From NCBI GenBank assembly GCA_964468435.1, contig CAYXVE010000016.1, forward strand, positions 1 to 64,000: a stretch of 64,000 nucleotides of DNA. Reading direction: 5' to 3'. This DNA is from JBCCTX01 sp964468435. GTDB lineage: Bacteria; Bacteroidota; Bacteroidia; J057. The notes beneath the pieces are model-generated. The model made no database searches and was not told the origin of the DNA. It saw nothing but the letters and a program-made list of their open reading frames with translations. Made by a program: the position numbers and the translations under genes. Positions 16,995-26,591 of the stretch are shown here, in pieces (position 1 is the stretch's first letter; every line of letters begins with the position of its first letter).

Positions 16995-18422
16995 CTAATA
17001 TCCTTCGTTTTGAGTAAGTTGTGGATTAGCGTCGAGGTCTACCTGCGGAATCGCAAACCTAACTCGGAAGGGCTGAGCATTCTTTCCTCGTTCCTGTGCT
17101 TTAGAAATGAATACTCCTTGACGAATCTGATCTTCACGTGCTTTTCCTTCCATGAAAAATTCCCAGCCTCTCTCCTTTAGAATATGTTCTCTCAAAGAAG
17201 ATTGGTCAAAGTCTCCCAACGTGAGAGGCGAAACTCCAGCACGCTCCCGAACCTGATTGATGAGGTCTATTGATTCCTGATTAGGGCCATTTAATTCATT
17301 GAGGGCTTCTGCCCGTGATAATAAAATATCTGCGTAGCGTATCACAGGCACATCATTTCCTGTGGAAGGACCGGCAGAGTTGGGATCAAATTCATATTTG
17401 AAAGGGAGTGATATGTCATTACCTAATAGTTGGACAGGTTCGCCTGCCTTGTTGACATATTCGGTCTCAATAAGCTCTATCCGGGTATCTCCTACTTCAA
17501 AGGAATTGACAAAGTCATCGAAGAGATAGGTACGTGCCGCGAATACTGCTTGAGTCGAGAGCGGTAGGGGGTAATCCGTAGGAAATATCAATGCATTAAT
17601 ATTCTGACCAGATTCAGGAGCTGTAAAAGGTAATATCCATAGCATTTCCTCATTTCCTTCGTTGGCAAGGCTAAATACTTCTATAAAAGTAGGGACAAGG
17701 CCGTACACATTGAGGTTCATAATTTCCTGAGCCACGTCAGCTGCCTGCTGCCATTGTCTGGTATTGAGGTAGTGCTTACATAATACACCTAACGCTGCTC
17801 CCTTAGTTGCTCTTCCATATTCTTGCTGGGGCAATGGCAGATTATCAGCAGCGGTTTTCAATTCCTGTTCAATAAAACTTAACATTTGTTGCTCTGATGC
17901 TCTGGGAATAAGTAAAGAATCGGTAGCAGAACTGGTATAAATGGGAACAGGTCCAAATAGATTATACAATGAAGCATAGCTCCATGCCCGAAGAAATCGA
18001 GCTTCGGCAGCTACGGTAGTCCTAAATTCACTTCTGAAGTTGTCATTATTAATATTGTCCAGCACAATATTGGCATCCCGGATGCCTTGAAAGGCCTCAG
18101 TCCATATACCAAGTACATAACGGTGGTTGCTGTCCCAGGCAAAGTCCGTCAATGCGGTGAACCAAACCTCGATACTTCCCCCTCTATTCCACACTTCACC
18201 CGAAGTCATTCCAGAAAGGTAATGATAAGCCACATAGGCATCGAATGCTTTAAACTGGGCATTAGAATAAGCAGAGTTCAACAGCGATCTCATACCGCTT
18301 TCAGTCGTTAAAAATGACCCGGGAGTAAGTTCTGAAAATACTTCCTCCTCTAATTTGTCTTCACAGCTCAACAGGCCGCCCAACAAAATGATGGTAAAGA
18401 AATATTTGATATAATTTTTCAT
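16995..18422 (-). CDS. SusD/RagB-family outer-membrane lipoprotein
   Basis: 475 residues. The lipoprotein signal has lipobox LLSC (Cys20). Family features include ARFLRAWSYASLYNLFGPVPIY in the TPR-like N-terminal half and YADILLSRAEALNELNG with RERAGV in the C-terminal half (classical RagB/SusD with a SusD-like_3 N-terminal domain). It is the surface glycan-binding partner of the SusC encoded 27 bp upstream. It is followed at 44 bp by the CTPSR sulfatase, so import and desulfation appear co-expressed. Its last 42 codons or so are repeated at 26592-26719. Confidence 0.93.
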   Translation of the reverse strand: MKNYIKYFFTIILLGGLLSCEDKLEEEVFSELTPGSFLTTESGMRSLLNSAYSNAQFKAFDAYVAYHYLSGMTSGEVWNRGGSIEVWFTALTDFAWDSNHRYVLGIWTEAFQGIRDANIVLDNINNDNFRSEFRTTVAAEARFLRAWSYASLYNLFGPVPIYTSSATDSLLIPRASEQQMLSFIEQELKTAADNLPLPQQEYGRATKGAALGVLCKHYLNTRQWQQAADVAQEIMNLNVYGLVPTFIEVFSLANEGNEEMLWILPFTAPESGQNINALIFPTDYPLPLSTQAVFAARTYLFDDFVNSFEVGDTRIELIETEYVNKAGEPVQLLGNDISLPFKYEFDPNSAGPSTGNDVPVIRYADILLSRAEALNELNGPNQESIDLINQVRERAGVSPLTLGDFDQSSLREHILKERGWEFFMEGKAREDQIRQGVFISKAQERGKNAQPFRVRFAIPQVDLDANPQLTQNEGY

Positions 18423-18449
18423 GGTAATAACGATTTGTAGTAAGTAGTA

Positions 18450-21400
18450 TTATAGTCCAATAGTAGCACCAAATAACCAGGTTCTTGCCAGCGGATAACT
18501 GCTGTAATCCACTCTCACATTGCTTCTTCCGAAGGAATTAGCTTCGGGATCAAAGCCTGTATAGTCAGTAATGGTAAAGATGTTTTGCCCCGTAACATAT
18601 ACTGTTGCAGTGCGAAGGTATTTGATACCTGCCAAGGGAACATTGTAGCTTATTCTGGCATTCCTAAGTCGTAAATATGAAGCGTCTTGTAAGACTAATG
18701 AAGTTACTTTGCCACCCTCATAGGCAAAGGGATTTACACCTGAAGGCCACCGTGTATCTGTATTTTGAGGAGTCCACCGGTCTAAGACCTGATTTGCCAG
18801 TCTGTTTCTGCGGAAATTGGCAGGAAACATACTTTCGATCACGTTGATGTTGAGCAGGTCGCCTCCTTGCTGTCCCTGAAAAAAGATATCTAACTGAAAA
18901 TCTTTGAAAGTAAAGCTATTTTGAATGCCATAAGTGAAGTCTGGGAATGGATCTCCCAGCAATACCTGGTCAGCAGGAGTTATCGTATTGTCTCCATTTA
19001 CATCTCTAAAGATAGGATATCCAGGTTGGGAGTTGGGTTGAGGAGATGATTCTATGTTATCACCTTCCTGAAATATACCGGTAACCTCATATCCAAAATA
19101 GGAAGCCAGAGGTTCTCCTTCTCTAATGATAGAAGTATTGCCCACATCCTGAATATTTCCTGTAACAATATCACCTACTGGTCCAAGGTCTGTTACTTCA
19201 TTTCGAATTGCTGAGAAATTTAAGGAAGTACTCCATGTAAAGGATGGAGTAACAATGTTTGTGGTATTAAGCAGAAATTCGAAGCCCTTGTTTTCCATTT
19301 CTCCAATATTGGAAAGTATAGAGTTGTATCCTGTTGTACGAGGGAGCGGAAGGTTAATGAGCATGTCGCTCGTGGTCTTGATAAAGTAGTCCAATGTAGT
19401 ACTCACTCTTCCATTTAGGATACTGGCATCAATGCCTATATTTAATTGTTCAGTTGTTTCCCACTTTAAATCAGGATTTGCAATGCGAGTGGGGTCAGCG
19501 CTGGATACCGCTTGATCATTGAATACTGCAGTAGGCCCTGTACCAAAAGTCAGCAGCGAAGCATAATTACCAATTTCCTGGTTTCCAGTTTGTCCCCAAC
19601 TTCCACGTAACTTTAATTCATCAAAAAAATCGGGTATGAATTCCTCTTCTGCTAATTTCCATCCTACAGCTACTGCGGGGAAATATCCGAACTTGTAGTT
19701 CTCCCCAAATCGAGAGGATCCATCTGCACGCATGGAGAAAGTCAGAAGGTATCTGTCTTTGAGATTGTAATTGATCCTACCCAAATAAGACAGTAAGCTA
19801 TTTTCTTCCTGGTTACTGTTGAGATTATCATTACCAGTATCTCCTAAAGATAGGTTGTCTGTACCCAGAACATCTGAAGGAAAGTTACTGATGTTGCCAT
19901 TAAATGCTTTACTGACAAAGTTTTGATAAGTTACCCCACCCAGCACAACGAAATCGTGTATTTGATTAAAGGTTTTGCTATATGTCATAGAGTATTCCAA
20001 CAGCACATTAGAGCGCTCCAATGTGGCGATGTTCGCAATTCCATTGGCAGCTCCTCCACGAATGGTTTTGGTAGAATTATAGATATCCCTGCGGGAGATC
20101 TGGCGATCTGAGCCAAAATTCAATTTTCCACTCAATTCTGGGGTGAAATTATATTCGATAAATAGATTTCCCAATGTTCTATTTGTCTCATTCTCGCTGG
20201 AAACGCCCTCTGCTACACTCAATGGATTGTTGATCGTCAAATTGGGAGATTGAGTAAAATTACCTTCATCATCAAAAATGGGTTCTGTAGGATCATACAA
20301 TAAAGACGTGTAGATGGGACCAGCCACTTCATTGATGTTTAGTCCATCTACATTATTCTCATCCTTGATCAAACTGGTATTGATATTCACTCCGATCTTG
20401 GCTTTGTCGCCGATGCTTCGTTCGAGGTTTACTCTTCCGATGTATTTTTCAATTCCAGAGTTGATGATGATTCCTTCTTGATCAAAATAGTTCAGTGAAA
20501 CAAAGAAGTTCGTATTTTCATCACCTCCTGAAGCAGAGAGGTTATGGTTAAAGATGGGGGCTTCTCGATAGATTTGATCTTGCCAGTCGGTTCCTGCTCC
20601 GATTGCTTTTATGTCAGCATCTGTAAATACAGGACCATCGCCTCGATCGATGGAAATGCCGTTAATACCATTTATATACTCTTCAGTGTTCATGATATCC
20701 ATTTTTTCATATACAGACTGCGTTCCACCATAGAAATCGTAGGTAATGTTAATACCTCCTCTGCTACCTTTTTTGGTGGTAACGAGAATTACCCCATTTG
20801 CACCTCTAGAACCATAGATAGCAGTGGCAGAGGCGTCTTTCAGAATCTCTATAGATTCAATATCACTGGGGTTTAATGCATTCAGGGGATTTCGAGGATT
20901 TTGATTGTTGCCTGTTTGAGCGACACCACCACCCGGGAGCAGGGTACTATTATCGATAGGAAATCCATCGATTACGTACAGGGGTTCATTTCCTGCATTG
21001 ATAGAGCTTGCTCCACGTATCCGTATTGACAGTCCGCCTCCAGGTTCTGAGCTGGTCTGATTGATTTGAACCCCTGCTATTTTTCCTATCATCAGTTGGT
21101 CAATAGATGAATTGGCACCAGGATTGAAGTCATCTTCACTTAGCGAGGATACAGCCCCAGTGACATCGCTTTTTTCAACTGACCCATACCCAATGACTAC
21201 TACCTCTGATAAAGAGGTAATATCTGGTACAAGTTGTATGTCTATCTGGCTTCTCCCCTCAATCAAGACCTCCTGTGCGACGTAACCAATAGAAGAAAAT
21301 CGCAGGGTTGTGACATTGTCATCAAGTGTAATGGTATATTTTCCGTCGGAATCGGTTACGGTACCCTTGGTCGTTCCAATAGCTAGTACAGTGGCACCTG

Positions 21401-21923
21401 GAACTCCCTCACCTGTTTCTTCATTCGTTACCGTACCACTAATCGTCTGTTCTGGAGACACACTGCGTATATATTCTGTTGCAAGAATTGGGGTAATAGA
21501 AGGAGATGAGTCAACATGCAAAGTAGCGGTTTGACTGCTCAAGTGCCGCCTCTTCCCAAGTGCTTTCTGATCAGTTTGTTCGTTTTGCTGTATAATAAAA
21601 ACATTCTTATCGAGTTGCTTAAATTGTAGTCCCAAAGATGTTAGGAGTAGCTTTAGTTTTAATTCTAAGCTCAATCGTTCATCTTTTGGTGGGATAACGC
21701 GTTCACTGCCAATCTTGTGGCTGTTGAAAATAATGCTCACCTGATAGGTTTCTTCGTACGATAGTAACAACGATTTCAGCGTCGTCTGTGCTCTCATTTG
21801 AGGGAGTGATGAGACCATGTTCTCTGAATTGGCACTAGTCAGGTGTTGACAGAAGCTAGCGATACTGCCCAAGAGCAGAATTGTTAGCAGTAGTTTTTTC
21901 TTTCGCAGTAGTGTAGTATTCAT
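18450..21923 (-). CDS. SusC/RagA-family TonB-dependent receptor with STN signalling domain
   Basis: 1,157 residues. A signal peptide (ILLLGSIASFCQ) is followed by an STN (secretin/TonB N-terminal) domain at about 40-115, a carboxypeptidase-regulatory-like domain at about 158-240 and a plug domain from about 245 (EPLYVIDGFPIDN, ATAIYGSRGANGVILVTTKKG). The remainder is a beta-barrel. In this family the STN domain contacts a FecR-type anti-sigma factor, so substrate binding outside is relayed to the ECF sigma factor. FecR and sigma genes lie directly upstream in the same direction (49 bp to FecR). SusD and two sulfatases follow, which suggests a sulfated glycan inducer. Confidence 0.94.
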   Translation of the reverse strand: MNTTLLRKKKLLLTILLLGSIASFCQHLTSANSENMVSSLPQMRAQTTLKSLLLSYEETYQVSIIFNSHKIGSERVIPPKDERLSLELKLKLLLTSLGLQFKQLDKNVFIIQQNEQTDQKALGKRRHLSSQTATLHVDSSPSITPILATEYIRSVSPEQTISGTVTNEETGEGVPGATVLAIGTTKGTVTDSDGKYTITLDDNVTTLRFSSIGYVAQEVLIEGRSQIDIQLVPDITSLSEVVVIGYGSVEKSDVTGAVSSLSEDDFNPGANSSIDQLMIGKIAGVQINQTSSEPGGGLSIRIRGASSINAGNEPLYVIDGFPIDNSTLLPGGGVAQTGNNQNPRNPLNALNPSDIESIEILKDASATAIYGSRGANGVILVTTKKGSRGGINITYDFYGGTQSVYEKMDIMNTEEYINGINGISIDRGDGPVFTDADIKAIGAGTDWQDQIYREAPIFNHNLSASGGDENTNFFVSLNYFDQEGIIINSGIEKYIGRVNLERSIGDKAKIGVNINTSLIKDENNVDGLNINEVAGPIYTSLLYDPTEPIFDDEGNFTQSPNLTINNPLSVAEGVSSENETNRTLGNLFIEYNFTPELSGKLNFGSDRQISRRDIYNSTKTIRGGAANGIANIATLERSNVLLEYSMTYSKTFNQIHDFVVLGGVTYQNFVSKAFNGNISNFPSDVLGTDNLSLGDTGNDNLNSNQEENSLLSYLGRINYNLKDRYLLTFSMRADGSSRFGENYKFGYFPAVAVGWKLAEEEFIPDFFDELKLRGSWGQTGNQEIGNYASLLTFGTGPTAVFNDQAVSSADPTRIANPDLKWETTEQLNIGIDASILNGRVSTTLDYFIKTTSDMLINLPLPRTTGYNSILSNIGEMENKGFEFLLNTTNIVTPSFTWSTSLNFSAIRNEVTDLGPVGDIVTGNIQDVGNTSIIREGEPLASYFGYEVTGIFQEGDNIESSPQPNSQPGYPIFRDVNGDNTITPADQVLLGDPFPDFTYGIQNSFTFKDFQLDIFFQGQQGGDLLNINVIESMFPANFRRNRLANQVLDRWTPQNTDTRWPSGVNPFAYEGGKVTSLVLQDASYLRLRNARISYNVPLAGIKYLRTATVYVTGQNIFTITDYTGFDPEANSFGRSNVRVDYSSYPLARTWLFGATIGL

Positions 21924-21972
21924 AGTACTTCTTATTTAGGTTGATGCACCGCCTCGAAGGCGGTAATTATAT

Positions 21973-22956
21973 TTATGGTACATCTATTATAGTCAGCGTT
22001 TCGCGAGTTACTGAAATGTCAAGATTCATGGATTCTGATAATACCTCTATTAGCAGAGATAGATCGTGTAGGGGAAGTGTCCCGGTAAGGGCTTTGTTGT
22101 GTACGTCTGTATGATCAAATCTTACTTTTTTGCCAAAAGTGTGCTCGATTAGCAATGCTATCTCATCCAGCGGAGTATCCATACACAAGAGTTGATCGTC
22201 TTTCCAGGAAGAATAAAGCTCAGGGTTAACTTGTTTTTTGACAGGATAAGGATCATGAGCTTTTATTTCAACCTGTTCTCCTGGACTCATCTGAATGGGT
22301 TCACTATCAGCGCTAGTAAGTTTTATTTTTCCTGTGTTGAGTACCACCTGAGTCCTTTCCTTCCATTCTTGAACATTGAAAGATGTACCCAATACTTCTA
22401 TGGTTAGTCGATCAGTTAGTACTTCAAAAGGATGAGATTTTTCTCCGGAAGTCATTTTTACTACCTCAAAAAAGGCTTCCCCCTTAAGATATACTTTTCG
22501 TTCGTCAAGAAAATCTTCATATATTTTGAGAGTAGAGTTTGCGTTCAGGGTTACCTCTGAGCTATCAGGAAGGATGAGTTGTTGTTTTTCACCAAAGACA
22601 GTTTGATAGATAATAGGTTCTGGCTTACTGTTGTTTAACTCATAAATGATGACAAGGGCAAACAAAATAGCCAAAGAAGCGACTGCCAGAGCCAGCTGAA
22701 ATCGATGTATCAAGGCTACAACTTTATTTTTGGTTGGATTTGGATAAAGTTGCTTATGAATTCGCTGCAGAATAGCATCATAGTCGGGTTGATCAATATA
22801 TTTAGAATTGGCAGGCTGAATCCATGTATGAATATTACTTTCCAGTAACTGTTTAAGGTGTTCTTGACCTGGTTCTGATTTTAAATAAGATAACACTTGA
22901 TCGAGTTCTTCCTCTGTACAGGTATTATCCAGGTACTTTAGTAGTAAATGATGCAT
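21973..22956 (-). CDS. FecR-family anti-sigma factor
   Basis: 327 residues. A cytoplasmic N-terminal part (DNTCTEEELDQVLSYL) precedes one membrane helix (LALAVASLAILFALVIIYEL, about 86-107). The periplasmic FecR domain follows at about 120-220 (GEKQQLILPDSSEVTLN, KGEAFFEV, LGTSFNVQEW). The C-terminal DUF4974 (about 250-327) is the part that docks with the STN domain of the receptor. It holds the adjacent ECF sigma factor inactive until the STN-SusC receptor binds its ligand. It sits between the sigma gene (76 bp upstream) and SusC (49 bp downstream). Confidence 0.93.
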   Translation of the reverse strand: MHHLLLKYLDNTCTEEELDQVLSYLKSEPGQEHLKQLLESNIHTWIQPANSKYIDQPDYDAILQRIHKQLYPNPTKNKVVALIHRFQLALAVASLAILFALVIIYELNNSKPEPIIYQTVFGEKQQLILPDSSEVTLNANSTLKIYEDFLDERKVYLKGEAFFEVVKMTSGEKSHPFEVLTDRLTIEVLGTSFNVQEWKERTQVVLNTGKIKLTSADSEPIQMSPGEQVEIKAHDPYPVKKQVNPELYSSWKDDQLLCMDTPLDEIALLIEHTFGKKVRFDHTDVHNKALTGTLPLHDLSLLIEVLSESMNLDISVTRETLTIIDVP

Positions 22957-23032
22957 ACAAGTCGCGTTTTATACTAGTACACATCCGGACAGCTTTTTGA
23001 TTATTTACATTTGAACATTCAAGAATAGAAGA

Positions 23033-23617
23033 TTATTTACACAACATGAAAATAAGAATTAATGGGGCAATGTGATTATCAAGAAGATATTTTTTGAGGA
23101 ATTTTTTAGCTTGACAGACCTGTGAACGTACAGTATGTTCGGAGATATTGAGCATCACGGATATTTCCTGATAAGAATAACCCTCCAGGAGATTAAGCTG
23201 AATGATAGCTTTTCGTTTTTCAGACAGATGGGTAATTCCTTGCAGTAGTATTCGCTTGGATTCATTGTATTTGATAGTCTCTTCTGTTTCCCAAGAAATG
23301 GTAGCTTGATCAGGCTGATACCGATAAGCTATTCGAATCCTATTTTGTTCTGCCCGGATCGTATTGAGGATATGATGTTTCAAACAGGTAAATAAAAAAC
23401 CTCTAAGAGAAAGGTTTTCATTCAAATCGGCTCTTGTATTCCATAATTTGATGAATACTTCCTGAAGGGCATCTTCTGCTAGTGAAGAGTCCTTAAGGTA
23501 AGAAATAGCTAATTGAAACATAGAATCTTTATATCTATGGTACACACATTCAAATGCTCCATAATATCCAGATTTGAGAGCAGCTATTAATGCGGTATTA
23601 TCAGTATAGACAGGCAT
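23033..23617 (-). CDS. ECF RNA polymerase sigma factor, Bacteroidetes SusC-linked family
   Basis: 194 residues. Sigma region 2 covers about 22-90 with the core-binding segment EDALQEVFIKLWNTR. Region 4 covers about 128-180 with the helix-turn-helix YQEISVMLNISEHTVRSQV. A short hydrophobic tail ends the protein. It is the positive regulator of the FecR / STN-SusC / SusD / sulfatase genes that follow on the same strand, and may also activate its own promoter. The upstream boundary is 127 bp from the decayed IS element. Confidence 0.93.
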   Translation of the reverse strand: MPVYTDNTALIAALKSGYYGAFECVYHRYKDSMFQLAISYLKDSSLAEDALQEVFIKLWNTRADLNENLSLRGFLFTCLKHHILNTIRAEQNRIRIAYRYQPDQATISWETEETIKYNESKRILLQGITHLSEKRKAIIQLNLLEGYSYQEISVMLNISEHTVRSQVCQAKKFLKKYLLDNHIAPLILIFMLCK

Positions 23618-23744
23618 AGTGTGCTCATAAATATTAAGAGATCAGTGAAGTATTAGGTGATTATATTAGCTGCTAATGTAAGTTTTAGTTACCCCCTTAT
23701 AACTAATTTATAAAAATCCTGCTTTAATTTCAAGGTAAATATTA

Positions 23745-24615
23745 ATTTGGAATATGTTTGGATCATTATCGCTCAAGTCTTGCCAAAATTATCCGGATGA
23801 ATATTAGTTGAAAAAAAGTTACAGAAGATTCAGCTAATTTCTCATAATCCCTTGATAATCTGCGATAAAAGTTAGTCCAGGCAAAGGATATTTCTACTTG
23901 CAATCGACCCTTCTGAGGGATATATCCCTTCTCTGAGTTGGATTTCTTTGCGACCTCGACCTCAATATTGAACCATTGATCCACCTCTTTGAAATGCTTA
24001 GCATAGTGCTGGTCTGCACAAATGAGCGTTAGACGACGCTGTTTTCCATAGGTTTGAGCGAGTAATTCAAAGCTCCCTATAAAGTCTGCGGTATTAGCAG
24101 AAGAAACATGTATAGCTAAAGGAAGTCCATTAGCATCAACTAGCATATGCCGTTTTTCTTCCATTGACTTTTTTGCCTCCATCTGTGCCTTTGTCCTCAT
24201 TTACAAAGGCTACTACTTTGACACTCTGGTTATCAATAGCACCTGCTGGGGCTTGAGTTTCTCTACCTTGTATCATTTGTTCTCATTTTATTCACTCATA
24301 ATCAAGCCTAAGGTACCTCGCTTTTTCCAGATTTTATCTTAGTAGTATACACTCTGCCAATACGGATACTTACTTTCCATATTCCGCCATTGGCTTCCAG
24401 TTCGTTTGAGCCAAAACATGGCATTTAAGATCGTACGTAGATCATGTTTGCAGGGATGGCGATGATTCAAATACTTTTCGATAGTTTCCCATTGGGAATC
24501 ACTCATTTCTGTAAACTTTATTTGCATACTTGAAAATTTGTTTATTTTCAAGTATGTCGGTGAATTCCCATTTTTCCAATGCTGAACAAGTTCAGGTTCC
24601 AAACATGTTCTAAAT
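23745..24615 (-). mobile_element. Decayed IS5-family-like insertion sequence (871 bp)
   Basis: The ends are imperfect 18-bp inverted repeats: 23745-23762 (ATTTGGAATATGTTTGGA) and the complement of 24598-24615 (ATTTAGAACATGTTTGGA), 16 of 18 matching. They enclose a transposase pseudogene of full expected length, and 871 bp is a normal size for this family. I could not identify a target duplication. The right end lies 24 bp from the start of the duplicated block at 24639. Confidence 0.7.
23766..24527 (-). pseudogene. IS5-type DDE transposase, broken by stops and frameshift
   Basis: The start at 24527 gives MQIKFTEMSDSQWETIEKYL and a typical N-terminal DUF4096-like segment, ending at a stop at 24339 after WQSVYY. 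The middle (about 24200-24270) is readable in another frame as AIDNQSVKVVAFVNEDKGTDGGKK, which contains the first catalytic Asp (IDNQSVK). A further frameshift leads to an open C-terminal part (24200-23766) with RHMLVDANGLPLAI and CADQHY. Near VEISFAWTNFYRRLSRDYE it contains the catalytic Glu. Total length fits about 250 codons, so nothing large is missing, but at least one stop and two frame changes make it inactive. Confidence 0.85.
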
Positions 24616-24637
24616 GAAATAGTACAATAAATCTGAG

Positions 24638-24913
24638 CTATCTGCCAGTAAGCAAAGCCGCTCTGGTCGGAGAACACACCGGGCAATTCGCATAAAAATT
24701 GTCAAAACGCATGCCAGCAGCGGCAATAGCGTCTATACTGGGCGTCCGGATATCTTCAGTACCATAATAAGATACATCGTGGTACCCCTGATCATCTGTT
24801 AGAATAAGCAGTATGTTGGGAAGGGATTCTTCCTGAGTCGTGATAGAGTGAGCCGGTTCTTTCTGGAGAAAAACTGTAATCAATAAAAGGATATGGATAA
24901 TGATCTGATACAT
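24638..24913 (-). pseudogene. N-terminal fragment of the CSPTR sulfatase (duplicate)
   Basis: The first 91 codons are identical to those of the sulfatase at 13955-15316, including the signal segment, the Asp pair and the CSPTR motif. The duplicated DNA stops at 24639 just after LLTGR, and a TAG formed at the junction ends the frame. About 360 residues, including the rest of the active site, are absent, so the product cannot be a working sulfatase. It may still be transcribed, as the upstream hairpin and sequence are also duplicated. Confidence 0.92.
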
Positions 24914-24944
24914 AAAGAATATTCATTAATAGGGTAATAAAGGA

Positions 24945-24971
24945 GAGGAAGTCTCAAAAGTCGACTTCCTC
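24945..24971. terminator. Hairpin, duplicate of the one at 15348-15374
   Basis: Same 9-bp stem and 9-nt loop, carried within the duplicated block. It lies between the intact duplicate sulfatase and the truncated sulfatase fragment. Confidence 0.5.
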
Positions 24972-25146
24972 GCATACTTTTTAATGTTTTGCAAAAATAC
25001 TCTGCTTATTGTTAAAGCCCATAAATACAGGCCCATTTTCCAGGGTATGTTAGAGCATAAGTTGAACAAAAGCCTGTCATGATGGACTTACGATACAGCC
25101 CTCGTCAAAATACCATGTAAGTATCCGGGGTGAATCTGGTGACATT

Positions 25147-26547
25147 CTATTCCCGTTCGGCAAGTTGATCCTTACCGGCCTTGAGATTTTGCTGATGTTC
25201 AGCCACAAATTCAGCGATTTGTTCCAACACTTCCGGATGTTTTTCTGCGATATCAAACTGTTCGGAGGGGTCCTCTTGAAGGTTATACAGGAGCGGTATC
25301 TCGTGATCTTCCCGTTCTCCAAATTGACCGTATTCTCCTTCTGTGATAAAATGTGCCTTATACTCCCCCAACCGGGCAGCATATAGTTCTGGTCCCCGGT
25401 AAAAAAGTACGCCCTGTCGTGGACTTACTTTTCCTTCAAATAGTGTAGGACTTAAGTTTATCCCATCAATGATGCGATCACTGGGAATGGGAACCTCCGC
25501 CAGGGTGCTGACTGTAGTAAACAGATCCATGGTAGATCCCAACTCCCGAATCACTGCGGGCTTAATATTGCCTGGAGACCAGAAGATGCCTGGTTCGCGC
25601 ATCCCTCCGTCCCAGGTAGTGCCCTTGCCAGCCCTTAACAATCCTGCGCTTCCTCCATGCGTTTTGAAAGGTAGCCAGGGTCCATTGTCAGAAGTAAATA
25701 TCACAAGGGTATTGTCTGCCAGGCCTTCTTTTTCCAACGCCCTTCTGATTTTACCTACCCCATCATCAATCTCTGCCAGGACATCCCCGTATAATCCTCT
25801 TGACGTTTTTCCTTCAAAATCATCAGAAACAAACAAAGGTATATGGGGTAAACTGTGTGCCAGGTAGATGAAAAAAGGCTCATCAGCATGTTTTTCAATA
25901 AATTCGACGGTCTCATCAGCATAGCGCCTGGTAATGGTATGCTGGTTAGCAGGTCGTTCTAATTCTTCAGTATTTCTCAATAGAGGTACATTAAAATCTG
26001 CTACCAGGATAGAATCGGGATTATCCATGATTTGCCGGTACCGCTTTTTCCCGACAAAGTCCATATCGTTGGAGTAGGGAATGCCAAAGTAATAGTCAAA
26101 GCCATTATTGGTCGGAAGGTACTGCTCGTGATGACCCAGATGCCACTTTCCAATGCAAGCCGTGGCATAACCCATTTCTTTGAGCTGCTCTGCCAGGGTA
26201 ATTTCCGATGGAGGGAGTCCATGGACGGAGTTAGGAAACAGCACCCTGCTCTTGTTGCTACACATACCGCTTCTCACGGGAAGCCGTCCTGTCATTAACG
26301 CTGCTCTACTGGGGGTACACACACTGGAAGCAGCATAGAAGTTGGTCCAGCGTTGGCCTTCCCGGGCCATCTGGTCCAGGTTGGGGGTTTCCATCGTTGG
26401 ATGTCCATAGCAGCCCAGATCACCATAGCCTAAGTCATCAGCAAAAATGATGATGAAATTCATTTTCTCAGAAGAGGGCTGTGCCATAAGCCCCACGGTA
26501 TTACTAAGGATACAGCATGCCAGTAATAAAAAACTGCGAGTAGTCAT
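25147..26547 (-). CDS. Secreted sulfatase, family S1, CTPSR active site (copy B)
   Basis: 466 residues, identical in translation to the sulfatase at 15550-16950: same signal peptide, metal-binding Asp pair, CTPSR formylglycine site and C-terminus. The gene is complete. Unlike copy A it has lost its operon context: upstream lies only a 42-codon SusD tail and then the terminator of the cyclase gene. It needs either a promoter inside the duplicated block or read-through from the cyclase transcript. The identity implies a recent event or ongoing gene conversion. Confidence 0.9.
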   Translation of the reverse strand: MTTRSFLLLACCILSNTVGLMAQPSSEKMNFIIIFADDLGYGDLGCYGHPTMETPNLDQMAREGQRWTNFYAASSVCTPSRAALMTGRLPVRSGMCSNKSRVLFPNSVHGLPPSEITLAEQLKEMGYATACIGKWHLGHHEQYLPTNNGFDYYFGIPYSNDMDFVGKKRYRQIMDNPDSILVADFNVPLLRNTEELERPANQHTITRRYADETVEFIEKHADEPFFIYLAHSLPHIPLFVSDDFEGKTSRGLYGDVLAEIDDGVGKIRRALEKEGLADNTLVIFTSDNGPWLPFKTHGGSAGLLRAGKGTTWDGGMREPGIFWSPGNIKPAVIRELGSTMDLFTTVSTLAEVPIPSDRIIDGINLSPTLFEGKVSPRQGVLFYRGPELYAARLGEYKAHFITEGEYGQFGEREDHEIPLLYNLQEDPSEQFDIAEKHPEVLEQIAEFVAEHQQNLKAGKDQLAERE

Positions 26548-26591
26548 AGATTATCTTTTATATCAATTTACACAAAAAACCATACTTATGT

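Larger units (their letters stand above)
15042..17122. repeat. Segmental duplication, copy A (2,081 bp)
   Basis: This block matches 24639-26719 at a constant offset of +9,597 with no difference that I found by reading. It spans the N-terminal part of the CSPTR sulfatase gene, the intergenic hairpin, the whole CTPSR sulfatase gene and the last 42 codons or so of SusD. The copies are direct repeats. In copy A the reading frames continue intact beyond both edges, so this is the ancestral location. Confidence 0.95.
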
